Below are positions 27,293 to 37,059 of a DNA stretch of 64,000 bases, in pieces; positions within the stretch are counted from its first letter, which is position 1, and every line of letters starts with the position of its first letter. The notes beneath the pieces are model-generated. The model was given only the letters and a program-made list of their open reading frames with translations. It did no database searches and was not told the DNA's origin. Both the position numbers and the translations under genes were made by a program. Source of the DNA: Hyphomicrobiales bacterium (GTDB taxonomy: Bacteria > Pseudomonadota > Alphaproteobacteria > Rhizobiales > Rhizobiaceae); contig UCIT01000011.1 of NCBI GenBank assembly GCA_900472625.1, forward strand, positions 62,001-126,000, written 5' to 3'.

Positions 27293-27320
27293 AAGCCGGG
27301 CGCCAAACGCCCGGCTTTTT
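27293..27320 (+). terminator. Rho-independent terminator of the MHS transporter gene
   Basis: Perfect 10-bp stem AAGCCGGGCG / CGCCCGGCTT with a 5-nt loop and a run of five T residues, 14 bp past the stop codon. Confidence 0.93.
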
Positions 27321-27395
27321 ATTGCGCTGCGTTCCCGCCACCGACCACACTGGACATGCGAGACGAGCGCCGGACCGACGAGGAAGTGCCAGCCG

Positions 27396-28265
27396 ATGCC
27401 CAACCCGCAAATCACCGTCCTCGAAGCGCTCTCCACACCAGGCAACCCGGCCAAGCCGAACGACGACCGCTACGGCCACAACGAGGCAGCCGCCTTCGTG
27501 ATCGACGGCGCCACAGGTCTTGGCGACCGCCAGTATATCGATGCATCCGGTAGCGACGCCGCCTGGATCGCCGCTCGCTTTGCCGACGGTTTCACCAAGC
27601 ACATCACCCGTGACACAGCCATCTCGGACATCGCCCGCACCGTCTCGCTCGACGCCAAACGCGAATTCCTCGGCAATCACCCTGAAGTCCCGCGCTACGC
27701 GTGGCCGCTCTCGGCCTTCGCCATGCTGCACGCAACGCGCACCGGCTTCCGCTTCTACGGCCTCGGCGATTCCTGCGTCTTCCTGCTGAACACGGATGGC
27801 ACTGCCGGCATACACATGGCGATCCCCGACGCCTTCACCCGGGAACAGGCGCACGCCCAAAGTCACATCGCCCGCACCGGCGGCATCACGAAAAACGGCG
27901 GCGCGCTCGGCAACACGCAGACGCTGGAAGCGCTGCGCCGGCATCGCGAAACCCAGAACACGCCTGGCGGCATCTGGACGCTCGGCCTCGTGCCGGAAGC
28001 GGCCGATCATCTCGTTTCGGAAGATCTGCCGATCGAAGGCAAGGCGCACGCCATCGTCTGCAGCGACGGCTTTGCCGATCTCGTCGTGCTCTATCAGGCT
28101 TACGATGCGGCAAGCCTGGTGCGCACAGCCCTCGACAAGGGCCTCTCCCCGATGATCGAGGAACTGCGCCGCTTCGAGCGCGAAACCGATCCTGAAGGCC
28201 TGCGCTATCCCCGCTTCAAGCAGAGCGACGACACGACGGCGATCCTGGTCGAACTGACCGCCTGA
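27396..28265 (+). CDS. PP2C-like serine/threonine phosphatase domain protein
   Basis: A 289-residue single-domain protein with the metal-binding motifs of PPM/PP2C phosphatases: an early Asp in KPNDDRYG, VIDGATGLG, GLGDSCVFLL, IVCSDGFADLVV and the final SDDTTAILVEL. Such proteins dephosphorylate Ser/Thr with Mn or Mg. No partner Hanks-type kinase gene is in the window. ATG at 27396 follows GAGGAAG. It converges on metH, with an inverted repeat between the two genes. Confidence 0.85.
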   Translation: MPNPQITVLEALSTPGNPAKPNDDRYGHNEAAAFVIDGATGLGDRQYIDASGSDAAWIAARFADGFTKHITRDTAISDIARTVSLDAKREFLGNHPEVPRYAWPLSAFAMLHATRTGFRFYGLGDSCVFLLNTDGTAGIHMAIPDAFTREQAHAQSHIARTGGITKNGGALGNTQTLEALRRHRETQNTPGGIWTLGLVPEAADHLVSEDLPIEGKAHAIVCSDGFADLVVLYQAYDAASLVRTALDKGLSPMIEELRRFERETDPEGLRYPRFKQSDDTTAILVELTA

Positions 28266-28281
28266 CCAGAGACCGATTTTC

Positions 28282-28318
28282 GATTCAGGATCAGCAGCTT
28301 GGCCGCCATTCCTGAATC
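28282..28318. terminator. Inverted repeat between convergent PP2C and metH genes
   Basis: GATTCAGGA (28282-28290) and TCCTGAATC (28310-28318) form a 9-bp stem with a 19-nt loop. Neither side has a long T-run, so terminator function is uncertain, but it is the only structure seen in the 95-bp convergent gap. Confidence 0.4.
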
Positions 28319-28360
28319 ACTTTCTCCAGGCCTTGAATCAGATCCTCAAAACGCGACCGA

Positions 28361-31300
28361 TCAGGCCGCGTCCTCGACATCCTCGCGCGGCTTCGCCGGC
28401 ACGTAGTTCAGCACCGGTCCGAGCCAGCGCTCGACCTCGCGGATTTCCATGCCTTTGCGGCTGGCATAGTCCTCGACCTGATCGCGCTCCACCTTGGCAA
28501 CGCCGAAGTAGTAGCTGTCGGGATGGCCGATATAGATGCCCGAGACCGACGAGCCCGGCCACATCGCATAGCTTTCCGTCAGCGTCACACCGGCGGCATT
28601 CTCGGCGTCGAGCAGCGCGAACAGCGTCTTCTTCTCGGTATGGTCGGGCTGCGCGGGATAACCGGGCGCCGGACGGATACCGGCATATTCCTCGGTGATC
28701 AGCTGATCTTTGGCCAGCGCCTCATCCTTGGCATAACCCCAGTATTCGCGACGAACCTCTTCGTGCATGCGCTCGGCGAAGGCTTCCGCGAAGCGGTCGG
28801 CCAGCGCCTTGACCAGGATCGACGAGTAGTCGTCGTTGGACCGCTCGAAACGCTCGGCGATCGCCACTTCCTCGATACCCGCCGTGACGACGAAGCCGCC
28901 GACATAATCTTGGCAACCGCTATCGACCGGCGCCACGAAGTCCGACAGCGCCACGTTCGGGCGGCCATCACGCTTCGACAGCTGCTGGCGCAGCGTGTAG
29001 AAGGTCGCGAGTTCTTCCTTGCGGCTGTCGTCCTTGAACAGCTTGATGTCATCACCGACGGCACCGGCCGGCCAGAAGCCGATCACGGCGCGCGGGCGGA
29101 ACCACTTCTCGTCGATGATCTTCTTCAACATCGCCTGCGCATCCGCCCATAGGGCCCGTGCCGCCTCGCCCTGCTTCTCGTCCTCGAGAATGGCGGGATA
29201 GCGGCCCTTCAACTCCCACGTCTGGAAGAACGGCGTCCAGTCGATGTACTCGGCCAGCGTCGCCAGATCGTAGTCTTCGAACACCTTGGTGCCGAGGAAG
29301 CTCGGCTTGCCGGGCGTGTAAGCGGACCAATCGACCTTGTGGGCATTTTCGCGGGCGCGCGCCAGCGGCAGGCGGACTTTTTCCGCTTCGCTACGCGCAT
29401 GCGCCGCCGCGACCTTGGCATATTCGGCGCGGATATCGCTGATATAGCCATCGCGGTTTTCAGGCGACAGCAGCGACGAGACCACGCCGACCGCACGGCT
29501 GGCATCGGTCACATAGACCGTCTGCCCCTTCGCATAGCCCGGATGGATCTTCACCGCCGTATGCACACGGCTGGTCGTGGCGCCACCGATCAGCAGCGGC
29601 AGGTCCAGACCCTGACGCTCCATTTCGGCCGCGACATGCACCATCTCGTCGAGCGACGGCGTGATCAGGCCGGAGAGACCGATGATATCGACCTTCTCGG
29701 CCACCGCCGTCTCGAGAATCTTCGTCGCCGGCACCATGACGCCCAGGTCGACGATCTCGTAATTGTTGCAGGCGAGCACGACGCCGACGATGTTCTTGCC
29801 GATATCGTGCACGTCGCCCTTGACGGTCGCCATCAGGATCTTGCCGGCCGACTTGCGCTGGTCGCCACCGTTGAGGCGCTTTTCCTCTTCCATGTAAGGC
29901 AGCAGCACGGCCACGGCCTGCTTCATAACGCGCGCCGACTTGACGACCTGCGGCAGGAACATCTTGCCAGAACCGAACAGATCGCCGACCACATTCATGC
30001 CGGCCATCAGCGGGCCCTCGATGACATGCAGCGGACGCTCCGCCTTCAGCCGCGCCTCTTCCGTGTCGGCATCGATATACTCGGTGATACCGTTGACCAG
30101 CGCATGCTCGAGCCGCTTCTCGACCGACCACTCACGCCACGACAGATCCTGCACGCGGCCTTCGCGCGCCGCCCCACCGCGGAACTTCTCGGCCACTTCG
30201 AGCAGCCGCTCGGTCCCGTCGGAACGACGGTTCAACACAACATCCTCGCAGGCCTCGCGCAGTTCCGGGTCGATGTTGTCATAGACGGCCAGCTGCCCGG
30301 CATTGACGATGCCCATGTCCATGCCCGCCTGGATGGCGTGGTAGAGGAACACGGCATGCATCGCCTCGCGCACCGGCTCGTTGCCGCGGAACGAGAAGGA
30401 GAGGTTCGAGACGCCGCCTGAGATATGCACCAGCGGCATGCGCTGACGGATCGTCCGCGTCGCCTCGATGAAGTCGACGCCATAATTGTTGTGTTCCTCG
30501 ATGCCGGTGGCAACCGCAAAGACGTTCGGATCGAAGATGATGTCCTCGGGCGGGAAGCCCGCCTGCTCCGTCAGGAGCTTGTAGGCTCTGCTGCAGATCT
30601 CGACCTTGCGGTCATAGGTATCCGCCTGCCCCGTCTCGTCGAAGGCCATGACCACGACCGCCGCGCCATAGGCATGCAGCAGCTTGGCCTGCGCCAGAAA
30701 ATTCTCCTCGCCTTCCTTCAGCGAGATCGAGTTGACGATCGGCTTGCCCTGCACCCGCTTCAGGCCGGACTCGATGATCGAGAACTTCGACGAATCGATC
30801 ATCACAGGCACGCGGGCGATATCGGGTTCGGCGGCGATCAGGTTGAGGAACTCGACCATCGCCTTTTCGGAATCGATCAGGCCCTCGTCCATGTTGATGT
30901 CGATGATCTGCGCGCCGTTCTCCACCTGGTCGCGCGCCACGTCGAGGGCCGCCGTGTAGTCGGCATTGGTGATCAGCTTGCGGAACCGGGCGGAACCGGT
31001 GACGTTGGTGCGCTCGCCGACGTTGACGAAAGGGATATCCTTGGTCAGCTCGAACGGCTCGAGGCCCGACAGCGACATGAACGGCCGGTGCGCGGGAATT
31101 TCGCGCGGCTTGTACTTGGCGACGACCTCGGCGATCGCCTGGATATGCTCCGGCGTCGAGCCGCAGCAGCCGCCGACGATGTTGACCAGACCCTCGCGTG
31201 CAAAGCTCTCGATCTGCGCCGCCATCAGCTCCGGCGTCTCGTCGTACTGGCCGAACTCGTTGGGAAGGCCGGCATTCGGATAGGCGCAGATGAAGGTGTC

Positions 31301-32134
31301 GGAAACGCCCGACAGCTCCTGCAGGTGCGGACGCATGGCATTGGCGCCGAGCGCGCAGTTGAGACCGATGGTGAACGGGTTGGCATGGCGCACCGAGTTC
31401 CAGAACGCCGACGGCGTCTGGCCAGACAGCGTGCGGCCGGAAAGGTCGGTGATTGTGCCGGAGATCATGACAGGCAGGCGCACGCCCTTCGCCTCAAAGC
31501 GCTCCTCGCAGGCAAAGATCGCCGCCTTGGCGTTCAGCGTATCGAAGATCGTCTCGATCAGTATGATGTCGGCGCCGCCATCGATCAAGCCGTCGATCTG
31601 CTCACCATAGGCGACGCGCAGATCGTCGAAATCGACGGCGCGGAAGCCCGGATTGTTGACGTCGGGCGACATGGAAGCGGTGCGGTTGGTCGGGCCGATG
31701 GCGCCGGCCACGAAACGGCGGCGGCCATCCTCGCGCTCGGCGCGGATTGCCGCACGGCGCACGACTTCCGCACCTTCCTTGTTGAGCGCATAGACTTCGC
31801 CTTCCATCGCGTAATCGGCCTGCGCAATGCGCGTCGACGAGAACGTGTTGGTCTCGAGAATATCGGCGCCGGCCTTGGCGTATTTGTAGTGGATTTCCTC
31901 GATCGCATCCGGCTGCGTCAGGATGAGCAGATCGTTGTTGCCCTTCTGGTGGCAGGCGCAGCCGATGAACCGGTCGCCGCGGAAATGATCTTCGTCGAAG
32001 CCCAGCCCCTGAATCTGCGTGCCCATGGCGCCGTCAAGCACGAGAATGCGTTCGCTGGCGGCCTTGCGCAGCGCTTCGAACACATCGCTGCCGTCGCGTT
32101 TTGCTCCTTCGGAACCAAACAGAGTATCAAACAC
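28361..32134 (-). CDS. metH: Cobalamin-dependent methionine synthase MetH
   Basis: A 1257-residue four-module enzyme. (1) Homocysteine-binding barrel with zinc cysteines in GLNCALGA and [10 protein letters not shown] (about 1-330). (2) Methyl-tetrahydrofolate-binding domain ([13 protein letters not shown] onward, 360-620). (3) B12 domain with the cobalt-ligating His in [20 protein letters not shown]. (4) C-terminal AdoMet reactivation domain with [12 protein letters not shown]. It transfers methyl from methyltetrahydrofolate to homocysteine. I choose GTG at 32134, which has AAGGAG seven bases upstream and gives the usual start [15 protein letters not shown]; the longer ATG at 32155 lacks a site. 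A palindromic operator 44-63 bp upstream matches the one at the ArsR gene. Confidence 0.97.
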   Translation of the reverse strand: MFDTLFGSEGAKRDGSDVFEALRKAASERILVLDGAMGTQIQGLGFDEDHFRGDRFIGCACHQKGNNDLLILTQPDAIEEIHYKYAKAGADILETNTFSSTRIAQADYAMEGEVYALNKEGAEVVRRAAIRAEREDGRRRFVAGAIGPTNRTASMSPDVNNPGFRAVDFDDLRVAYGEQIDGLIDGGADIILIETIFDTLNAKAAIFACEERFEAKGVRLPVMISGTITDLSGRTLSGQTPSAFWNSVRHANPFTIGLNCALGANAMRPHLQELSGVSDTFICAYPNAGLPNEFGQYDETPELMAAQIESFAREGLVNIVGGCCGSTPEHIQAIAEVVAKYKPREIPAHRPFMSLSGLEPFELTKDIPFVNVGERTNVTGSARFRKLITNADYTAALDVARDQVENGAQIIDINMDEGLIDSEKAMVEFLNLIAAEPDIARVPVMIDSSKFSIIESGLKRVQGKPIVNSISLKEGEENFLAQAKLLHAYGAAVVVMAFDETGQADTYDRKVEICSRAYKLLTEQAGFPPEDIIFDPNVFAVATGIEEHNNYGVDFIEATRTIRQRMPLVHISGGVSNLSFSFRGNEPVREAMHAVFLYHAIQAGMDMGIVNAGQLAVYDNIDPELREACEDVVLNRRSDGTERLLEVAEKFRGGAAREGRVQDLSWREWSVEKRLEHALVNGITEYIDADTEEARLKAERPLHVIEGPLMAGMNVVGDLFGSGKMFLPQVVKSARVMKQAVAVLLPYMEEEKRLNGGDQRKSAGKILMATVKGDVHDIGKNIVGVVLACNNYEIVDLGVMVPATKILETAVAEKVDIIGLSGLITPSLDEMVHVAAEMERQGLDLPLLIGGATTSRVHTAVKIHPGYAKGQTVYVTDASRAVGVVSSLLSPENRDGYISDIRAEYAKVAAAHARSEAEKVRLPLARARENAHKVDWSAYTPGKPSFLGTKVFEDYDLATLAEYIDWTPFFQTWELKGRYPAILEDEKQGEAARALWADAQAMLKKIIDEKWFRPRAVIGFWPAGAVGDDIKLFKDDSRKEELATFYTLRQQLSKRDGRPNVALSDFVAPVDSGCQDYVGGFVVTAGIEEVAIAERFERSNDDYSSILVKALADRFAEAFAERMHEEVRREYWGYAKDEALAKDQLITEEYAGIRPAPGYPAQPDHTEKKTLFALLDAENAAGVTLTESYAMWPGSSVSGIYIGHPDSYYFGVAKVERDQVEDYASRKGMEIREVERWLGPVLNYVPAKPREDVEDAA

Positions 32135-32177
32135 GGGCGGACTCCTTGACGTCATTGAAAGACAAGAGGCTCAAATC

Positions 32178-32197
32178 ACATAAAGATATCTTTATGT
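32178..32197. promoter_or_regulatory. 20-bp perfect palindrome upstream of metH, candidate ArsR/SahR-type operator (copy 2)
   Basis: ACATAAAGATATCTTTATGT is a perfect 20-bp palindrome, 44-63 bp upstream of the metH GTG and 110 bp upstream of the divergent AGE-family gene. Its central 16 bp equal the palindrome at 363-378. No cobalamin or SAM riboswitch-like structure is apparent in the same 172-bp intergenic region. Confidence 0.8.
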
Positions 32198-32306
32198 CAA
32201 TATATCAGCGACATTTTCGGCGACAAGCAACTGTCTCGGGATGACAGACTCGACCGTCCCCTATATAGGCAATTTCAAAGCTTTGTGTATGAAATGGAGG
32301 TATGTC

Positions 32307-33566
32307 ATGACACCAGCAATCGGCGACGCCACGCTCGGAAACTGGTCCACCCGCGCCTATCACCGCGACTGGTTGGTCGCGCAGGCCAACGGCCTGTTCG
32401 ATTTCTTCCAGCATGCCTCCATCAACCCGAAGGGCGGTTTCTACGATCTCGACGACACAGGCAAGCCGCTGGACGCCGAAGGCCAGATCCGCGGCATCCA
32501 CATCGCCGCCCGCGCCGTACACTGCTTCTCGATCGGCGCCCTGCTCGGTCGCCCCGGCGCTTCGGATGTCGTTGATCACGGCATGCAGTATATCTGGAAC
32601 CAGCACCGCGACGCCAAGAACGGCGGCTATTTCTGGTCGTTGAACAATGACGGACCGGTCGACACCAACAAGCAGGGCTACGGCCACGCCTTCGTGCTGC
32701 TCGCCGCCTCCTCGGCCAAGACCATCGGCCATCCGCTTGCCGACGGCATGCTCGCCGACATCACCGAAGTCCTGAACACCCGATTCTGGGAGGAAAAGCA
32801 CGGCGCCATCGCCGAGGAATTCACCGCCGACTGGCAGCCGCTCGACGGTGGCACCTATCGTGGCCAGAACTCCAACATGCACCTGACCGAAGCGTTGATG
32901 GCCGCCTTCGAGGCGACAGGCGACCGCGCCTATCTCACCAAGGCCGAAAGCATCGCCGACCTCGTCATCCGCCGCGCAGCAGGTTCCGTCGGCTGGCGCG
33001 TCGCCGAGCACTTCGACACCGACTGGACGCTCGACAAGAATTACTACCACCCCAACGAGATGTTCCGCCCAGCCGGCACCACGCCCGGCCACTCGCTCGA
33101 ATGGGCGCGCCTCCTGCTGCAACTCTGGGCGCTCGGCGGCAAGAAGCTGGAATGGCTACCGGATGCCGCCAAAGGCCTGTTTTCGCAAGCAATTGCGCTT
33201 GGCTGGGACGAGGACAAGGGCAGCTTTTTCTACACGCTCGACTGGGAAGACCGCCCCGACAAGCGCCAGAAGATGTGGTGGCCCGCCTGCGAAGGTGCGG
33301 CTGCCGCGCATTATCTCAACCAGCACCTGCCGAGCGATTTCCACGAGGAGAGCTACCGCAAGATCTGGAACGTCATCGAGCGTCGCTTCATCGACCACAA
33401 GAACGGCGGCTGGCACGAGGAACTGACCGAAGACATGGCCCCCGCCCACACCATCTTCCCCGGTAAAGGCGACATCTACCACGCCCTGCAGGCCTGCCTC
33501 ATCCCCCTCTTCCCCGCAACCGGAAGCCTGACCAAGGTGATTGCGGAAGCCGGCGGGAAGATCTGA
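32307..33566 (+). CDS. AGE-family sugar epimerase/isomerase
   Basis: A 419-residue (alpha/alpha)6-barrel protein of the N-acylglucosamine 2-epimerase / mannose isomerase family. Landmarks: GGFYDLDDTGKPL, HCFSIGALLG, GGTYRGQNSNMHLTEALMAAFEATGD, PGHSLEWARLLLQLW, and the final HTIFPGKGDIYHALQACLIP; His residues in these helices form the active-site pocket. Rhizobial members mostly interconvert mannose/fructose or sulfoquinovose-type sugars, so the substrate is left open. ATG at 32307 follows GGAGG. It diverges from metH. Confidence 0.88.
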   Translation: MTPAIGDATLGNWSTRAYHRDWLVAQANGLFDFFQHASINPKGGFYDLDDTGKPLDAEGQIRGIHIAARAVHCFSIGALLGRPGASDVVDHGMQYIWNQHRDAKNGGYFWSLNNDGPVDTNKQGYGHAFVLLAASSAKTIGHPLADGMLADITEVLNTRFWEEKHGAIAEEFTADWQPLDGGTYRGQNSNMHLTEALMAAFEATGDRAYLTKAESIADLVIRRAAGSVGWRVAEHFDTDWTLDKNYYHPNEMFRPAGTTPGHSLEWARLLLQLWALGGKKLEWLPDAAKGLFSQAIALGWDEDKGSFFYTLDWEDRPDKRQKMWWPACEGAAAAHYLNQHLPSDFHEESYRKIWNVIERRFIDHKNGGWHEELTEDMAPAHTIFPGKGDIYHALQACLIPLFPATGSLTKVIAEAGGKI

Positions 33567-33605
33567 GGAGGGCGAGCGGCAGCCGACCAGCCCTGCCGCG
33601 ACCGA

Positions 33606-35036
33606 TCAACGCCCCGCCGCGACCTTCCTCGGCGGGGTATCCTCGACCGGATTCGGCAAAGACCTCTTGGACGCAGTGACGACACCACCTCGGCCATCCG
33701 CTTTCGCCTGATAAAGCGCCGCGTCAGCTGCATTCAAGGCGGCGTCGCAACTCGTCCCGTGTTCGACCTCGCTGAGGCCGAACGACGCACCGATCGCAAC
33801 GACGGAACCAGCCAGAGACATCGGCTCGCGAAGCAACGCGGAAATCCGCCGGCAGGCCGCCTCGGCGTCGCTGACCGAGATGCCGGGCATCAGCACCGCG
33901 AACTCATCGCCGCCAAGGCGGAAAAGTCGGTCGGCGTCGCGCGTCGCCGACATGAGTCTGGACGCAACGACCTTCAGCAGGTCGTCGCCAACAGCATGCC
34001 CGTGGGAATCATTGATCGCCTTGAAGCCATCGAGATCGAAACAGACCACCGTCAGCGCGCCTGCCGCGACCTGCGTCGTGTATTCGGCCTCAAGCAGCGA
34101 GCGATTGGCGAGTCCCGTCAGAAAATCATGCGTTGCGGCATGCCGCATCTGCTTTTCCCGCTCGACCAGCGTCCGCGCCGTCGACTGCGAAACACGCACC
34201 ATCAGAAAGCCGCCGACCAGAAGGACCACAATGACGGTCACGATCAGCGGGAGCGCCTGATAGAGAACATCAGCCGCCGGCGCCGGTGACCGCCAGGAGA
34301 GAACCTCGACCTCTCCCTCCGCGCCGATCGCAACTTCCGCGCGGGCGCGATCGGGCGCCACCATGGACAGCGGCGTGATATGGGCATCATCCAGCAGAAA
34401 GCGGTCCCCGAAGAAATTCTGCAGGCTGCCGCTGATCGGCATCGCCGTGATCAGGATAGGCGCCCGACTTGCTTTCAGCTTCGCCGTTCCAAAATCGGGT
34501 TGAAAGAGACTGGCCGACAAGAGCACCGCCTCATCGCCAAGCACCTCGATCCGGCTGCTGACCACGGGATCCGGAATGCCGTTCTTGCGGGGCACCTGTT
34601 CACGCATGCGCACGTCTTCCACCAGAAGCGCGGTATCCGCGACGATTGAAGCGGACCCTCGGGCGAAGAATGGCCTGTCCTTTACGCTGTCATCGGTGCG
34701 CGAATAGAGAATTGCATCGCCGGCATCGAGAACGGCGGTAAAGCGCGTGCGCGACGTGCCGATCAGGGAAGCGCCGATGTTGCGATCCGTCCATTCGAAA
34801 TCGAAGTGGTTGTCGAGCTTGGCGATCGCCTCGTCCCAGATCGTCCAGGCGGTCAGGGAAAATTCGACATCGGCGGTCCAGAACGCGATGTTGCGTTCGA
34901 CAAGTGCTTCCTGACGCTGGCGTGCCTCCGCATCGATCCGTGCCGCGCCGTAGTAGGAAAAAGTCGCCATGCCCAGGATCAACAGGGTAACGCAGGCGAC
35001 GGCGGGACCGACGAGCTTGAAATGAACGAAACGCAT
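33606..35036 (-). CDS. Membrane-bound diguanylate cyclase with CHASE4-like sensor
   Basis: A 476-residue protein. An N-terminal helix (VGPAVACVTLLILGMATFSYY) and a second near residue 260 (LPLIVTVIVVLLVGGFLMV) bracket a periplasmic domain of about 220 residues resembling CHASE4 (IAFWTADVEFSLTAWTIWDEAI). The C-terminal GGDEF domain has HDFLTGLANRSLLEAEY, an intact RLGGDEFAVLMPG active loop, and an RDAD inhibitory I-site five residues before GGDEF. It should synthesise cyclic di-GMP with product feedback. No EAL domain is present. ATG at 35036; a GTG at 35045 is possible. Confidence 0.92.
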   Translation of the reverse strand: MRFVHFKLVGPAVACVTLLILGMATFSYYGAARIDAEARQRQEALVERNIAFWTADVEFSLTAWTIWDEAIAKLDNHFDFEWTDRNIGASLIGTSRTRFTAVLDAGDAILYSRTDDSVKDRPFFARGSASIVADTALLVEDVRMREQVPRKNGIPDPVVSSRIEVLGDEAVLLSASLFQPDFGTAKLKASRAPILITAMPISGSLQNFFGDRFLLDDAHITPLSMVAPDRARAEVAIGAEGEVEVLSWRSPAPAADVLYQALPLIVTVIVVLLVGGFLMVRVSQSTARTLVEREKQMRHAATHDFLTGLANRSLLEAEYTTQVAAGALTVVCFDLDGFKAINDSHGHAVGDDLLKVVASRLMSATRDADRLFRLGGDEFAVLMPGISVSDAEAACRRISALLREPMSLAGSVVAIGASFGLSEVEHGTSCDAALNAADAALYQAKADGRGGVVTASKRSLPNPVEDTPPRKVAAGR

Positions 35037-35131
35037 TGCCAACACAGTTTGCGACAGGGAACCATCGGGATGGATGGCGCAAGTTGTATAGGTGGAGAGC
35101 TTACGATCCGGTTATCGCGCCACGCGAAGCT

Positions 35132-35710
35132 TCACGAAGACGGAATCCGCGGTTCCTGCACCAGATAGAAGATCGCAACCGGGGTCACGTCGGTGACTGG
35201 AAAGCTGAAGGCGGCGGCGGCGAGCGGATCGACATGGCCATCATCGAAATTGATCCGGTCGAAGCTCTCAAAACGGCTTTCGAGATGCGAGAACTGGCTT
35301 GATGACACCAGCGCCGGGTCGGGATTGGTCTGGCTGAAAGACAGGCCGTCATTGAAGTCGCTCGGCTTGCCCAGGATCTCCTGTAGCTCGAAGCCGAAGC
35401 CGATCCACGCCAGCCCGCTGTTGTTCGCGACGTTCACCCGCAGATAAAGCGCGCTCGGCATCGTCGTGTTGAGCAGCGACGGCACGGCGGCCCGGATCAC
35501 CATCGTCACCGGCGTCGGCCTGCCGAGCGCCTCGACGATTTCGATCGGATCGTCCTTCTTGCCTGAGCCCGAAATCGACAGGATACGAAACCCACCAAGT
35601 TCGTCGGAAAAGGAATAGTCGCCAGCATACCACCGCCCGTCATCGGACGCGCCGGCACCAACAAGCGCCAGCGACAGAAACGCCGCAAGAATGCGAAGAT
35701 GACGCAGCAT
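35132..35710 (-). CDS. Exported protein of unknown function
   Basis: A 192-residue protein with a signal peptide (MLRHLRILAAFLSLALVGAGA). The mature part is predicted mostly beta (YSFSDELGGFRILSISGSG, ALYLRVNVANNSGLAWIGFGFELQEIL) and has no cysteines that I see, so it may be a secreted beta-sandwich. I do not recognise a family. ATG at 35710 follows GGGAG. It is 95 bp upstream of the diguanylate cyclase on the same strand and may be its periplasmic partner, though nothing beyond adjacency shows this. Confidence 0.7.
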   Translation of the reverse strand: MLRHLRILAAFLSLALVGAGASDDGRWYAGDYSFSDELGGFRILSISGSGKKDDPIEIVEALGRPTPVTMVIRAAVPSLLNTTMPSALYLRVNVANNSGLAWIGFGFELQEILGKPSDFNDGLSFSQTNPDPALVSSSQFSHLESRFESFDRINFDDGHVDPLAAAAFSFPVTDVTPVAIFYLVQEPRIPSS

Positions 35711-35865
35711 CGATCTCACTCCCACAGCGAGTATCGCAGCCATCGGCAAAAATTCAACGGTTGTGCATTCTATGCTCTCATCCCGGCTTTGCGCCGAGAC
35801 CCAGAGTCATGGCATCCGAGAGCGAGAAAGAGCTATCCGCACAGTGGAGCGCGGGTTAGCCGCTC

Positions 35866-36357
35866 TTACCCCAACCGCAACGCATCCAGGTCCTTCGCCA
35901 GCATCAGCGCCAGCGCCTCGACCGCCAGATTGTGGTCATCGCGCTGCGGCAGGCCGGAGACGGTGACGGCGCCGATGCAGCCGGTGCCCTTGACGGTGAT
36001 CGGGAAGCTGCCACCGTGCGGCGCGTAGTCGGCGTCGGAAAGGCCGTTGTCGGCGACAGTCTTGCCCTTGGATTTGAGGTCGAGGCCGATCGCGTAGCTG
36101 CTCCTGAAGTAGCGCAACACCAGGTTGCGCTTGCGGCGAACCCACTGGACATTGTCCGGCGTCACACCAGGCAGCGCGGCGTAAAACACCGGCATCGCAT
36201 GCAGGGTGATATCGATGGCGATGCCGAGGCCGCGTTCCGTCGCCAGTTCCTGCAGGAGCTTGCCCAGCTGCCACGCCGTCGTCAGGTCGAAACTGTCGAA
36301 GCTCAGCGCAGTTTCCTGTTCGGCGATCCGTGCGAGGTCGTCTTCGGGCGTCGTCAT
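35866..36357 (-). CDS. HbpS-like / UPF0303 family protein
   Basis: A 163-residue protein of the heme-degrading/UPF0303 group, relatives of HbpS and GlcG. It includes ERGLGIAIDITLHAMPVFYAALPG and the conserved end GGSFPITVKGTGCIGAVTVSGLPQRDDHNLAVEAL. Family members bind heme, corrinoids or small ligands; the function is poorly defined. ATG at 36357 follows GAGAGGAAG. It lies 87 bp downstream of the flavin reductase gene on the same strand and probably forms the tail of the ABC importer operon. Confidence 0.82.
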   Translation of the reverse strand: MTTPEDDLARIAEQETALSFDSFDLTTAWQLGKLLQELATERGLGIAIDITLHAMPVFYAALPGVTPDNVQWVRRKRNLVLRYFRSSYAIGLDLKSKGKTVADNGLSDADYAPHGGSFPITVKGTGCIGAVTVSGLPQRDDHNLAVEALALMLAKDLDALRLG

Positions 36358-36444
36358 ATGGGCTTCCTCTCTTGCAATGCTTTTGCGCAAACATTCGCAA
36401 GCAGCCACGGAAAGTAAAGCGAAATAATCGGCATAGCCCCGCAG

Positions 36445-37056
36445 TCAGAGTTTTGGCGTCAGCATCTCGAAACGGTCGCGGATCGTGCTGCAGGTATCGC
36501 CGCCGAGCCTGGCGATGGCATCGAGCTGAGCCGGATCGACCCGCAGCCGTTCGGGATCGACGACGCCGTCGCGATAATGCGCGTAGACGATCTCGCCCAT
36601 GATGATCTGCCTGGATTTGCCGAGCTCCAGCGTCACATGCCGCTTGCATTCAAACGCCGCCGGTGCCTCGGCGATATAAGGCGAAGCGACCTTGACGCCC
36701 GGCTTCGCCGTCAGTCCGGCTTCCTTCAGCTCGTCGACGCCGCGCGGATATTTCGAACCGCAGACATGCATCGCCTCGGCGATCGCGAAGGAGACAATGT
36801 TGACGGTAAACACCTCCGTCATCCGGATGTTGTGGCCGGTGTCCTTGAACGACATATCAGGGTTGTTCTCGACACCCAGCGCCAGGATCGGCGGATCGGC
36901 CGACAGGCAGTTGAAGAAGGAAAACGGCGCCGCGTTGACGCGGCCGTGCTCGTCGACTGTGGTCACCAGCGCGATTGGCCGCGGCACGACGGTGCCGATC
37001 ATCAGCTTGTAGCGTTCGCGCTCGGAGAGCGTTTCGAAATCGAAGCAGATGGACAT
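36445..37056 (-). CDS. Flavin reductase-like FMN-binding protein
   Basis: A 203-residue protein of the DIM6/NTAB flavin-reductase-like family. It carries the FMN-binding split-barrel motif MIGTVVPRPIALVTTVDEHGRVNAAPFSFFNCLSADPPILALG and TEVFTVNIVSFAIAEAMH. Members reduce FMN with NAD(P)H to feed a monooxygenase or act as flavoproteins directly. No partner monooxygenase is adjacent. ATG at 37056. The racemase-like gene ends three bases away, indicating one operon. Confidence 0.88.
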   Translation of the reverse strand: MSICFDFETLSERERYKLMIGTVVPRPIALVTTVDEHGRVNAAPFSFFNCLSADPPILALGVENNPDMSFKDTGHNIRMTEVFTVNIVSFAIAEAMHVCGSKYPRGVDELKEAGLTAKPGVKVASPYIAEAPAAFECKRHVTLELGKSRQIIMGEIVYAHYRDGVVDPERLRVDPAQLDAIARLGGDTCSTIRDRFEMLTPKL

Positions 37057-37059
37057 GGC

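Noticed and set aside
25957..27306. 449-codon open frame antisense to the MHS transporter
   Set aside because: Extreme Glu/Gly/Arg composition with no domain; the sense strand encodes 12 helices and a family signature.
30425..32149. 574-codon open frame antisense to metH
   Set aside because: metH is unambiguous across all four modules; the opposite frame shows only Arg/Leu/Asp-rich shadow sequence and no ribosome site.
32135..32306. Possible cobalamin or SAM riboswitch before metH
   Set aside because: The region is only 172 bp, shows no B12-box-like or SAM aptamer pattern, and the dominant structure is the perfect palindrome.
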